Shown here one piece after another: positions 24,010 through 32,395 of a DNA stretch of 64,000 nt. The stretch is from assembly GCA_021298835.1 (NCBI GenBank), contig JAJTHG010000015.1, forward strand, positions 1-64,000, read 5' to 3'. The translations under genes and the position numbers were made by a program. The number at the start of each line of letters is the position of its first letter. Within the stretch, counting starts at the first letter, position 1. This DNA is from Gemmatimonadota bacterium (GTDB lineage Bacteria > Gemmatimonadota > Gemmatimonadetes > Gemmatimonadales > Gemmatimonadaceae). Under the pieces are notes generated by a model, which was not told where the DNA came from, ran no database searches, and worked only from the letters and a program-made list of their open reading frames with translations.

Positions 24010-25479
24010 TCAGGTGGTGTAATCGGTGACGACGATGCCGTAGCGCTCGGGGTCTTCGGTGCGGATGATGGTGCGGGGGGGACGGCCATCGGCAGGAGGG
24101 ACGGCAAGGTCCACGGTGGTCTCGTCGGTGATGCGGGAGCCGTCGGCCGCGACGACCAGCCGCAGTACCGGCCGCTCGGCGTCCGACGGATCGGTGGGCA
24201 CCCCGACGACCACCCCGACCTCCCCGGTGTCCAGCACGACCACGGTGCCGAGGGGATAGATCCCGATCATGCCGATGAAGGCCTTCACGATCACGGGATC
24301 CAGCCCGTGCCGCGCGCAGTCGCGCATGTCGCGCAGTACGTCGGACGGGCTCCACGGGATGTCCTTGTAAACGCGCTTGGAGGTGCCGGCGTCGAACCCG
24401 TCCACCACCGCCACGATCCGGCTGAACAACGAGAGCGCCCGGGAGCGCCGCGTGCGCGGGTAGCCCGCGCCATCCGTCCGCCGGTGGTGCTCGAAGGCGA
24501 CGACCATCGCGCGCCATGGTCGGAAGGCGCCGAAGGGCATGCCGAACAGCGCCAGCACCCCGCGCCAGGTATGTTCGCGCACCTGCGCGAACTCGTCCTC
24601 GGTCAGCGCCCCCGGCTTGTTGAGCACGTCGAGGGAGATGCGCGCCTTGCCGACGTCGTGCATGAGCGCCGCGAGGCCGAGTTCGAGCAGTTGCGGCTTG
24701 CTGAGCCCCAGGCGGCGCCCGAGGGCGACCGACAGGATGCACACGTTCACGCTGTGCACGAACGTGTACTCGTCGAAGTCCCGGAGCGTCGTCAGGCCGA
24801 TGATCGACACCTCGTCCTTGAGCACCTGGTCCACCACGCCGCGCAGGACGCGCCGGACCCGCCTCACGCCGACGGTGCCGCCCGCCCGCGCCGACCGGAA
24901 GATGTCCCGCGTGACGGTGACGGTGCGCATGTAGGTCTGACGCGAGCGCTCCTTCCCGTCCACTTCCGTCTCCACTTCATCCAGCCCCTCGTTGGTGGGG
25001 CCCAGCGCGAACGACTGCACACCCGCCTCGTCGAGGCGAGTCGCCACGCTGGCCAGCCGGTCGTCCTCCGGGACGTTGCCGACGGCCTGGCGGAGCGCGC
25101 CCAGCAGCTCCACCCAGTCGCGATGTGTCGGGCGCGCCCGCAGCGCGATGGTCCCCACCCCGTGGTTTCGCATCATGGCGATCACGGCGTTGACGGCGGT
25201 GAGGTTGTCGAGCCCCGGCCGCAGGCGGGTGTCGTTGATGAAGAGGTCGTTTCCGGCGCGCTTCAGCTCGAACTGCCGATCGGCCTCCTCGATGCGATCG
25301 CACGCCGCTCCCAGTTCCGTCAGGACCTTCCGGACCGCCGAGTTCTCGGCGGGATACAGCCGCACCGCCCGGGCCGCGCCATGGAGCAGCTGGACCACCT
25401 CGCTGACCCGCTTCCTGGCGAGGCGGTTGGCCTCGGGGGCCGGTGACGGATTTCGACCGCCCCCCGCGGCCGCACTCAT
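24010..25479 (-). CDS. HD-GYP domain cyclic-di-GMP phosphodiesterase-like protein
   Basis: A 489-residue cytoplasmic protein. Residues about 20-160 form a helical N-terminal module (LYPAENSAVRKVL, then DLFINDTRLR). The HD-GYP domain at about 235-420 has FVHSVNVCILSV, the HD pair in LMHDVGKARIS, HTWRG, and FEHHRRTDGAGYPR, which is the diagnostic HHxxxDGxGYP. All metal ligands appear present, so it is probably active on cyclic di-GMP or a related dinucleotide. A small C-terminal beta domain follows (FIGMIGIYPLGTVVVLDTG). It overlaps the HEAT-repeat gene by 4 bases and shares its N-terminal module with it. Confidence 0.92.
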   Translation of the reverse strand: MSAAAGGGRNPSPAPEANRLARKRVSEVVQLLHGAARAVRLYPAENSAVRKVLTELGAACDRIEEADRQFELKRAGNDLFINDTRLRPGLDNLTAVNAVIAMMRNHGVGTIALRARPTHRDWVELLGALRQAVGNVPEDDRLASVATRLDEAGVQSFALGPTNEGLDEVETEVDGKERSRQTYMRTVTVTRDIFRSARAGGTVGVRRVRRVLRGVVDQVLKDEVSIIGLTTLRDFDEYTFVHSVNVCILSVALGRRLGLSKPQLLELGLAALMHDVGKARISLDVLNKPGALTEDEFAQVREHTWRGVLALFGMPFGAFRPWRAMVVAFEHHRRTDGAGYPRTRRSRALSLFSRIVAVVDGFDAGTSKRVYKDIPWSPSDVLRDMRDCARHGLDPVIVKAFIGMIGIYPLGTVVVLDTGEVGVVVGVPTDPSDAERPVLRLVVAADGSRITDETTVDLAVPPADGRPPRTIIRTEDPERYGIVVTDYTT

Positions 25480-27266
25480 GACGCCACCTCGCCTTCCAGG
25501 GCATGCCGCACCGCGCGCTGCACGACGGGATCCCGAGCATCGGCGGCGCGCTCCAGGGCCTGCCGAGCTGCGGGTGTCCTTGCCCGGCCCAGCGCCCGCG
25601 CAGCGCAGGCCCGCACGTCGGCCGGCTCCTTGGGCCCCAGCAGCCCGCGGGCGTTCAGCACCCGGTCCAACGTGACCACGGTCTCGTCACTCGCGACCGC
25701 ACCCAGTGCGTCAAACAGGGCGCGCTGCTCATGGAGGTCATAGGCCCCGTAGGCGCGCGCAGCCACCAGCCCCTCGAGAATCCCCCGGGCGTCCTGCAGC
25801 CGTCGCGCGACCACGGCTCGGTAGCCCACCATGCGCACGGCGCGGTCCGCATCGGCGCACCGCTGCACCAGAGCGGCCTGCACGTCGGCGCCCTCCAGTA
25901 CGCTCAGCAGCGAGGACGCGGCGAGGCGCACCGCGGGATCCGCATGGTCCGCCACGCGGCACAACGCGCCCGCGAGCTCCTGGCTTGGCTTGCGCGCGGC
26001 CACCCACAGCCCCCCCAGCAGCGTCGAGGGCTCATCGGTGGACAATGCGGCCGCCAGCGCCTGGGGATGCTGTTCGGCGATCGCCAGCGCCTCCCGCTCG
26101 ACGCGGGTGCGGACGACGGACGTTCCCGTGCTCCCGAGCCAGGCCGCCAGCGTGGGGAGCGCCTCCGGCCGCAGCTCCGCCAAGAGCCGGTCGAGCACCT
26201 CGGCGGCGGGGGTCAGGCGCGGATCGGCCACCACCTGCAGCAGCGGGCGGAGTACCCCGGGGGCGCTCACCCGGTCGCCCAGCCGTCCGAGGGCCTCGAT
26301 GACCGCGGCATCGAGCGCGGCGGCCCCGCGCACCGCATCCACCTCAGTCAGCAAGGCAGCGGCGGGCGCGAAATGCCCGGTCCCGAGGAACTCCATCAGC
26401 ACGTCATCCAGCGCGGCGACGGCCTCGAGCTTGGACGACGTTTCCACGTCCATCTCGAGGATCTCCAGCAACGCCAGCATCGCGCTCCCGCGGTGCTCAT
26501 CGCCGGCCTCCCGCGCGACCTCCTGCGCGAGATACGCGAGTTCTTCCGCATCCAGCGCCAGGTGCCGGTCGTCATCCGGAGGAAGAAGACTCGGCACGTT
26601 CGAGGCGAGAAGGAAGTTCTGGACCTCCTCGTCGAACGATCCCGGCAGCGCACGTCGGGCACCGCCGCCGCCACCCGCCTCGTTGCCCCCGGGGGTCCCG
26701 CCGCCCTCGTCCCCATCGGCGGCCTCGATGCCTCCTTCCCCCCCGAATCGCGTGGCGAACTCGTCCTCCGCCGACTCGCCCGCCACGGGCTCGCCCGCAG
26801 AGTCCAGCACCACCTCCACGTGCCGGTAGGTGAGGTACGACATGTTGGCGAGCCACAGCATCGTGATCAGGTCATCCTGATCGGTGGTGGCGGTTCGCGC
26901 TCGGGCCAGAATGTCGAGAAACAGGTCCAGCTCGACCTGCTCGAAGCCGCGCATCAGCCGGATTTCGCGAATGCCCTCCCGGTGCAGCAGCCAGGCCAGA
27001 CCGTCTCCCGCCTGCGCCGACTCGGCCAGCACCGGTACGTCATTGAAGAGCAGCGAATCGCGCCGGACGTGGAACACCAGCGGATCGGCGACCGCCCACG
27101 CCGTGTGGAGCGCCGTGCGCGTGGCCTCGAGCGCCGACACGCGCGCGGCGCTGCTGGCGCCGTACAGCTGCTGCGCCCGCTGCGCCTTGACCAGGGCGCG
27201 TACCGCCTCTTCGGCGGCGATCGTCTCGCGCGAGAGCGCCGGCGGCCGGCGGCCTTCGTGCGTCAC
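25476..27266 (-). CDS. HEAT-repeat protein coupled to HD-GYP
   Basis: A 596-residue soluble protein. Residues about 18-130 form a helical module (EAVRALVKAQRAQQLYG, DSLLFNDVPVL, LLHREGIREIRLMRGF) whose layout matches the N terminus of the adjacent HD-GYP protein. A Gly/acidic linker lies at about 160-200. From about 290 to the end there are HEAT-type helical repeats (for example DPAVRLAASSLLSVLEG, ADRAVRMVGYRAVV, VRACAARALGRARTPAARQAL). HEAT arrays are protein-binding scaffolds, so it may localise or control the phosphodiesterase. The 4-base overlap implies fixed stoichiometry. Confidence 0.85.
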   Translation of the reverse strand: MTHEGRRPPALSRETIAAEEAVRALVKAQRAQQLYGASSAARVSALEATRTALHTAWAVADPLVFHVRRDSLLFNDVPVLAESAQAGDGLAWLLHREGIREIRLMRGFEQVELDLFLDILARARTATTDQDDLITMLWLANMSYLTYRHVEVVLDSAGEPVAGESAEDEFATRFGGEGGIEAADGDEGGGTPGGNEAGGGGGARRALPGSFDEEVQNFLLASNVPSLLPPDDDRHLALDAEELAYLAQEVAREAGDEHRGSAMLALLEILEMDVETSSKLEAVAALDDVLMEFLGTGHFAPAAALLTEVDAVRGAAALDAAVIEALGRLGDRVSAPGVLRPLLQVVADPRLTPAAEVLDRLLAELRPEALPTLAAWLGSTGTSVVRTRVEREALAIAEQHPQALAAALSTDEPSTLLGGLWVAARKPSQELAGALCRVADHADPAVRLAASSLLSVLEGADVQAALVQRCADADRAVRMVGYRAVVARRLQDARGILEGLVAARAYGAYDLHEQRALFDALGAVASDETVVTLDRVLNARGLLGPKEPADVRACAARALGRARTPAARQALERAADARDPVVQRAVRHALEGEVAS

Positions 27267-27752
27267 GGGCGGGGGATCTCGTGCCGGCCGCAGGTGGCCA
27301 TGTCCCTATCGCCACACCGAGTTGGCATGCGCCGGGCGACCCTGCCCGTTCGCGCCCGGCAGGAGGTCGGCGCGCGACCCGTGCAGCACGCCCGGCGCGC
27401 CGCGCGCGCGACGCGCGCGGACGACGCAGAGCTGGTGATGCCGCATGTCCTTGAGAACGGCATTCGGGATCGCGGGGGGGGACGCCCCGGGCGTCGGTGG
27501 GAACTGGCTGGTCGAGCCACGCTTCCATGGCAGCGGCAGACCGACCCGCAATGTACCTCATTTCGACCACCGCCGGTGGCCGACATCCGCTCGACGCCGG
27601 CAAGCGGCTGGTGTCGTACAACGCCACCCCTTCGCGCGTGGCGTGCCCCGCCACCTTCACGGGCCATCCGGACGTCGCCCGACCGGACGTCGCCCGACCG
27701 GGGGGGAACCGAAGTGGCAGCTATCGCCGCGGCGGTGGCAACGGGCGGCCGT
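27267..27752. other. Long intergenic region without a supported gene
   Basis: These 486 bases lie between two minus-strand genes. Short open frames exist on both strands, but none has a ribosome binding site, signal peptide or protein-like composition. The region holds a 15-bp direct repeat (27668-27697) and presumably the promoter of the HEAT/HD-GYP operon at its left end. I see no tRNA-like cloverleaf and no clear terminator. Confidence 0.5.
27668..27697. repeat. 15-bp tandem direct repeat, two copies
   Basis: CCGGACGTCGCCCGA occurs twice in tandem (27668-27682 and 27683-27697), followed by CCGGGGGGG. Each copy contains the palindrome GACGTC. It lies about 55 bases downstream of the minus-strand stop at 27753. 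No function is evident. Confidence 0.9.
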
Positions 27753-29114
27753 TCACGCCCCCACGAGATTCTTCCGCGGGTCGATGATGCGGAGCACCCC
27801 GTCAATGCCGGGCTGGTTGAAGCCCTTGAAGCCGTCGTTGCGCTCGAGGTTCTCGAGGTGCGAGCCGATCGCACCGTTGAGCCGGAAATCCTCCGCCTGC
27901 TCGGCCGTCACCAGCCCCGCGCGCTCGAGAGCATCCACGCGGGCGGGATCCACCGCCCACCACTCGCCCTCGGTGAGCGCCTGATACAGGTGCGGGAAGT
28001 CGGAGAAGGGCCGCATGAACGACACCCCCGCTGCCTCGAGCCGCTCCTGCATGCGGACATGGTCGTACATGCACTCGAGGTGGTTGATCCCCGCCTCGAA
28101 CATGGACTCGCCGTGGAGCCCGCACCACAGGCCGGCGCGCCGCAGGAACGGCAGCGGCGCCAGGCGCAGGTGCGCGAAGTCGATGTCGAGCTCCTCCGGG
28201 GCGAGATCGATGTCGGCGAAGATCACGCTCCCGAGCGCCGGCTGCTCGAGGATCTGCGAACCCCAGCCGGCGGCGTGCCCCGCGTAGAACAACTCGCGGC
28301 ACTCGAACCCGAGCGTCTCGAGCACGCCGACACAGCGGTGGAACCACTCGCGCGAGCTGTCGTACGTGTGATGGTCCTGGTTGGCCCAGCCGATCCCGTG
28401 CCGGTCCTGCCGGGCCTTCTGCACGCGCCCCGCGCGGCACCGCGTTTCCCAGTGCTCGCGCTCGGCGCGCAGCCACAGCCAGCACGCCCACGAGGCCCCG
28501 AGCCCCCCGACCGCGGTGCGCACGAGCGACTCCACGTGGTCGTAGCCGCGCCCGAGGTCGTCGAACGAGCGGCGCCGCGCCCGGAACGACTGCAGTGCCA
28601 GCCGCGACTCGCGGAGCGTCGCCGCCGGGACATCGCTCGGCTCGAAGCCGGTCACGCCGCGACGCTCGACCGCCCAGCACTCGACGCCCTCCGCGGCCCA
28701 CGCCAGGGCGCGGCGGAACGGCGCGTGCAGCGCGCCCTGCGCCGGCACATCGAGCCCCTGCGCAGCGAGGAACTCGTGCAGGTACTCGACCTTGAAGCCG
28801 AGACCCGGCCGCGCCGCGCCGGTGAGCACCGCGGGGAAGAGCCCCGTGGGGTTGCGCAGGACGCCCGGGTGCGCCGGGTCGGCCTCCCAGCCGGCGGCGC
28901 GAAAGGCCTCGGCCTCGGTGCGGTCGGTCACGGCGACGAAGTCGAGGATGTCCAGCAGGCGCACGCCGATGTCGTCGAGGAGGCGCGCGGCGAAGGCGGC
29001 GCAGCCGGGCACGCGCGCGAGCCGCACCTCGAGGGCGTGCCGCGCGACGGCGGCGGCCTCGGGCTGGACGGTCCACGTGCGGTCGGCGCGGGCGGGACGG
29101 GCGGAGGCGGTCAT
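27753..29114 (-). CDS. Conserved-looking protein, possibly DUF1338/HglS-like dioxygenase
   Basis: A 453-residue cytoplasmic protein that I cannot place with certainty. Two places resemble metal-binding positions of the DUF1338 family (HglS-type 2-oxoacid dioxygenase/decarboxylases): ANQDHHTYDSSREWFHRC, followed by a domain with VIFADIDLAPEELDID, and EAGINHLECMYDHVRMQERL, which is like the INHLTPR region of HglS. The C-terminal NDGFKGFNQPGIDGVLRI also resembles the end of that family. It overlaps the amino-acid dehydrogenase gene by 4 bases. A dehydrogenase-made 2-oxo acid would be a logical substrate. The assignment rests on short motifs only. Confidence 0.5.
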   Translation of the reverse strand: MTASARPARADRTWTVQPEAAAVARHALEVRLARVPGCAAFAARLLDDIGVRLLDILDFVAVTDRTEAEAFRAAGWEADPAHPGVLRNPTGLFPAVLTGAARPGLGFKVEYLHEFLAAQGLDVPAQGALHAPFRRALAWAAEGVECWAVERRGVTGFEPSDVPAATLRESRLALQSFRARRRSFDDLGRGYDHVESLVRTAVGGLGASWACWLWLRAEREHWETRCRAGRVQKARQDRHGIGWANQDHHTYDSSREWFHRCVGVLETLGFECRELFYAGHAAGWGSQILEQPALGSVIFADIDLAPEELDIDFAHLRLAPLPFLRRAGLWCGLHGESMFEAGINHLECMYDHVRMQERLEAAGVSFMRPFSDFPHLYQALTEGEWWAVDPARVDALERAGLVTAEQAEDFRLNGAIGSHLENLERNDGFKGFNQPGIDGVLRIIDPRKNLVGA

Positions 29115-30160
29115 GGGCGGTTCCGTCGGGCCGCCGCCAGGACCTGCTCGGCCATGGCATCGGCGGCGTGGGTGGTGGTGAGGCCGTCGCGGCGGGCGCG
29201 CGCGAGCAGGTCGGTGAGCGTGTCGGCGATCGCGTCCACGCGGCGGACCATGCGGTCGTGCGTCTCGCCGAGCAGCGTCGGGCTGCCACTGATGACGCCG
29301 CCGGCGTTGATGACGTAGTCCGGCGCATGGACGATGCCGCGCGCCGCGAGGGCCTCGGCGTGGCGCGGCTCGGCGAGCTGGTTGTTCGCGGCGCCGGCGA
29401 CGATCCGCGCGCGCAGGCGCGGGATGCTCGCGTCGTCGAGCACCGCCCCCATCGCGCACGGCGCGAGCACGTCGGCGTCCGCAGCGAGGATCTCGCCGAT
29501 CGGCACGACCGTCGCCCCGAGCTCCTCCGCCAAGGCCTGCACGCGCGCGGCGTCGAGGTCCGCGAGCAGCAGCCGCGCCCCGGTGGGCGCGAGCAGCCGC
29601 GCAAGGGCCGCCCCCACGCTGCCGACCCCCTGGATCGCGACGGTGCGGCCGGCGAGGTCGTCGGTTCCCCACGCGAAGCGCGCGCACGCGAGGATCCCGA
29701 CGAAGACACCGCGCGCCGTCCACGGCGACGGGTCGCCGCCCTTGCCGGCGATGCCGGCGACGAAGGGCGTCTCGCGAGCCGCCACCTCGAGGTCGGCCGG
29801 GGTGGTGCCGACGTCCTCCGCCGTCACGAAGCGGCCGCCCAGCGCGTGCACCGCGCGCCCGTGGGCCCGGAAGAGCGCCGCGCGGTCCACCGGGCCCTCG
29901 GGAAGCATCACGACCGCCTTGCCACCCCCGAGTGCGAGGCCGGCGACGGCGTTCTTGTAGGTCATGCCGCGCGAGAGCCGCAGGGCGTCGCGCAGGGCGT
30001 GGTCCGCCGACGTGTAGCGCCAGACGCGCGTCCCGCCGACGGCGGGGCCGAGCGCGGTGCTGTGCAGGGCGAGGATGGCGCGATAGCCCGTGTCCGGGTC
30101 GTGGTGCAGGACGACCTGCTCGTGACCCTGCGCAAACATGTCGTCGAGCGGCACGGGCAT
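29111..30160 (-). CDS. Leucine-dehydrogenase-type amino-acid dehydrogenase
   Basis: A 349-residue member of the Glu/Leu/Phe/Val dehydrogenase family, of the shorter Leu/Phe/Val class. It has GGTRVWRY, the catalytic lysines in GMTYKNAVAGLALGGGKAVV, the dinucleotide-binding VAIQGVGSVGAALARLL, then CAMGAVLDD, GAANNQLAEPRHAEAL and DYVINAGGVI. The reaction is NAD-dependent oxidative deamination of a hydrophobic amino acid to its 2-oxo acid. Side-chain preference cannot be assigned. It is first in a two-gene operon with the DUF1338-like gene, and its promoter is at 30206-30234. Confidence 0.93.
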   Translation of the reverse strand: MPVPLDDMFAQGHEQVVLHHDPDTGYRAILALHSTALGPAVGGTRVWRYTSADHALRDALRLSRGMTYKNAVAGLALGGGKAVVMLPEGPVDRAALFRAHGRAVHALGGRFVTAEDVGTTPADLEVAARETPFVAGIAGKGGDPSPWTARGVFVGILACARFAWGTDDLAGRTVAIQGVGSVGAALARLLAPTGARLLLADLDAARVQALAEELGATVVPIGEILAADADVLAPCAMGAVLDDASIPRLRARIVAGAANNQLAEPRHAEALAARGIVHAPDYVINAGGVISGSPTLLGETHDRMVRRVDAIADTLTDLLARARRDGLTTTHAADAMAEQVLAAARRNRP

Positions 30161-30205
30161 TCAGGACGGAGGCGGGCGATTGCGGCCGACGGGGCCACGG
30201 CATTA

Positions 30206-30234
30206 CCGTAACGTTCGTCATGCAAACTGGCAAC
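30206..30234 (-). promoter_or_regulatory. Promoter of the amino-acid dehydrogenase operon
   Basis: On the minus strand TTGCCA (complement of 30229-30234), a 17-base spacer and TACGGT (30206-30211) fit a sigma70 promoter. The start site would be about 35 bases before the ATG at 30160. AACGTT at 30211-30216 lies next to the -10. The divergent tetR gene starts at 30275, so the TetR protein could act here, but no extended palindrome is evident. Confidence 0.45.
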
Positions 30235-30274
30235 CAGCCCCGCCTGCGCCGATGACTTCTCGGAGGACCGGGCA

Positions 30275-30931
30275 GTGAGCCGCCCCCGCGGCGACCACGA
30301 CGAGCGGCGCGAGGTCATCTCGCGCGCGGCGGCGGCGGTCATCGCCGAGCGCGGCCTCGAGCGGCTCACCCTCCGCGACCTCGCCGCCGAGCTCGGGGTG
30401 ACCACGGGCGCGCTGACGCACTACTTCCCCTCGAAGGATGCGCTCGTCGCGCACACCAAGGAGCTGGTGTTCGACGCCCGCTATGCGCGCGCGCGCCTCG
30501 CGGCCGAGCAGGCCGAGGGGCGCGAGCGGCTGCACGCAGTGGTCGAGGAACTCCTGCCGCTCGACGACGAGCGCCGCACGAGCTGGCGCGTGCTGGTGGC
30601 CTTCCGGGGGAGCGCGGTCGGGTCGGCCGAGCTGCGTCGCGCGCACGCCGTCCGGATGCGCCGCTGGTTCGCCCTGTTCGAGTCGCTGGTCACGCCGCTC
30701 GCGCCGGCCGATCGCGGCGGCGCCCGGACGGACGTCGCGGAGCTGGGAATGGCCGTCGCGCTGCTCGTCGAGGGGATGGCGATCCACTTCGCGATGCTCG
30801 AACCGCCGCTGCCGTCGTCGCGGCAGGTCGCGTTCGCCCGCACGCAGATCGCGCGGCTCCTGTCCGCGGCCGACGCCGGCGGCGGTCGCACGACACGCAC
30901 CGCAGGCCGGCGTCGGGTGTCCGCCCCATGA
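30275..30931 (+). CDS. TetR-family transcriptional regulator
   Basis: A 218-residue TetR regulator starting at GTG 30275, with GGAGG about 8 bases upstream. The helix-turn-helix lies at residues 10-58 (VISRAAAAVIAERG, then LTLRDLAAELGVTTGALTHYFPSKDALV), followed by a helical ligand domain. Its HTH differs from the other two TetR proteins in the window. It overlaps the FAD-oxidase gene by 4 bases and is divergent from the amino-acid dehydrogenase operon, so either or both could be targets. Confidence 0.93.
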   Translation: MSRPRGDHDERREVISRAAAAVIAERGLERLTLRDLAAELGVTTGALTHYFPSKDALVAHTKELVFDARYARARLAAEQAEGRERLHAVVEELLPLDDERRTSWRVLVAFRGSAVGSAELRRAHAVRMRRWFALFESLVTPLAPADRGGARTDVAELGMAVALLVEGMAIHFAMLEPPLPSSRQVAFARTQIARLLSAADAGGGRTTRTAGRRRVSAP

Positions 30932-32307
30932 CCGCCACCGGGGTGCAGTCGGCCATCGCCGACCTCCGCGCTCTCCTGGGCGATCGGCTCTCGACCAGCG
31001 AGGCGGTGCGCGACCACCACGCCCACGACGAGTCGTGGCACCCGCCGCATCGCCCCGACGCGGTCGCGTTCCCCGCCTCCGACGCGGAGGTCGCGGCCGT
31101 CGTGCGCGCCTGCGCGGCGCACCGGGTGCCGGTGGTCGCCTACGGCACCGGCACCGCGCTCGAGGGGGCGGGGATCCCCGAACGGGGCGGGGTCGTGGTG
31201 GACCTTCAGCATCTCGACCGCATCCTGCGCGTGAGTGCGGCGGACCTCGACGCGACCGTGCAGGCGCGCGTGACGCGCGACCAGCTGAACGCCCACGTGC
31301 GCGACCTCGGGCTGTTCTTCCCCGTGGACCCGGGTGCCGACGCCTCGCTCGGCGGGATGGCGGCGACGCGCGCGTCCGGGACGACCGCCGTCCGCTACGG
31401 GACGATGCGCGAGAACGTGCTCGGGCTCACGGTCGTCCTCGCTGACGGGCGCATCGTCCGCACGTCGCGCCGCGCGCGGAAGTCCGCCGCGGGCTACGAC
31501 CTCACGCGCCTGTTCGTCGGCAGCGAGGGGACGCTGGGGATCATCACCGAGGTCACCCTGCGGCTGGCGGGGGTCCCCGAGGCGGTCGCCGCCGCCGTCT
31601 GCTCGTTCGACACGCTGGCGGGGGCGGTCAACACGGTGATCCAGACGATCCAGCTGGGCGTGCCCGTGGCCCGCGTCGAGCTGCTCGACGACGTGCAGGT
31701 GGACGCGGTGAACCGCTTCTCGGGGCTGGCCCACCCCGTGCGCGACACGCTGTTCCTCGAGTTCCACGGCTCGGCGACGGGGGTGCGCGAGGACGCCGAG
31801 CTGGTGCAGCAGATCGCCGCCGAGCACGGCGGCGGATCCTTCGCGTGGGCCGAGGGACACGAGGCCCGCCAGCGGCTGTGGGCGGCGCGCCACGACGTCG
31901 CGTACGCGAACAAGGCGCTGCGACCCGGCTGCGGGCTGTGGGCCACCGACGTGTGCGTCCCGATCTCGCGACTGGCGGACTGCATCCTCGAGACGAAGCG
32001 GGATCTGCAGGCGAGCTTCCTCACCGCCCCGATCGTGGGGCACGTCGGCGACGGCAACTTTCACCTGTGCTTCCTCGTGCGCCGCGACGACCCGCGCGAG
32101 GTGGCGGAGGCCGAGCGGCTGCACGAACGGCTCGTGGCGCGGGCGCTCGCCATGGACGGCACCTGCAGCGGCGAACACGGCATCGGCACGGGCAAGATGC
32201 GGTTCCTCGAGGCCGAGCACGGCGAGGGCGTGGACGTGATGCGGGCCGTGAAGCGGGCCCTCGACCCGCTCGGGATCATGAACCCGGGGAAGGTCTTCCA
32301 CTCCTGA
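30928..32307 (+). CDS. FAD-linked oxidase, D-lactate-dehydrogenase-like
   Basis: A 459-residue flavoprotein of the FAD-binding_4 / GlcD-LDHD group. The N-terminal FAD domain includes VVAYGTGTALEG, GADASLGGMAATRASGT and FVGSEGTLGIITEVTLRL. The C-terminal cap has VGHVGDGNFHLCF and GTCSGEHGIGTGKMRFL, with the usual His residues, and ends LDPLGIMNPGKV. It oxidises a 2-hydroxy acid to a 2-oxo acid, passing electrons to a carrier. No GlcE/GlcF or cytochrome gene is adjacent. It is coupled to the TetR gene; beside an amino-acid dehydrogenase and a possible 2-oxoacid dioxygenase, it fits a 2-oxo-acid pathway. Confidence 0.93.
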   Translation: MTATGVQSAIADLRALLGDRLSTSEAVRDHHAHDESWHPPHRPDAVAFPASDAEVAAVVRACAAHRVPVVAYGTGTALEGAGIPERGGVVVDLQHLDRILRVSAADLDATVQARVTRDQLNAHVRDLGLFFPVDPGADASLGGMAATRASGTTAVRYGTMRENVLGLTVVLADGRIVRTSRRARKSAAGYDLTRLFVGSEGTLGIITEVTLRLAGVPEAVAAAVCSFDTLAGAVNTVIQTIQLGVPVARVELLDDVQVDAVNRFSGLAHPVRDTLFLEFHGSATGVREDAELVQQIAAEHGGGSFAWAEGHEARQRLWAARHDVAYANKALRPGCGLWATDVCVPISRLADCILETKRDLQASFLTAPIVGHVGDGNFHLCFLVRRDDPREVAEAERLHERLVARALAMDGTCSGEHGIGTGKMRFLEAEHGEGVDVMRAVKRALDPLGIMNPGKVFHS

Positions 32308-32395
32308 GCCGCGGGGGCCGGCACGACGCGGCCGTGCCGGCGTTGGCGGATTGCGCAGCGGGGGCGCACCTTCCGGCACCCTCCACCCGACCCTC

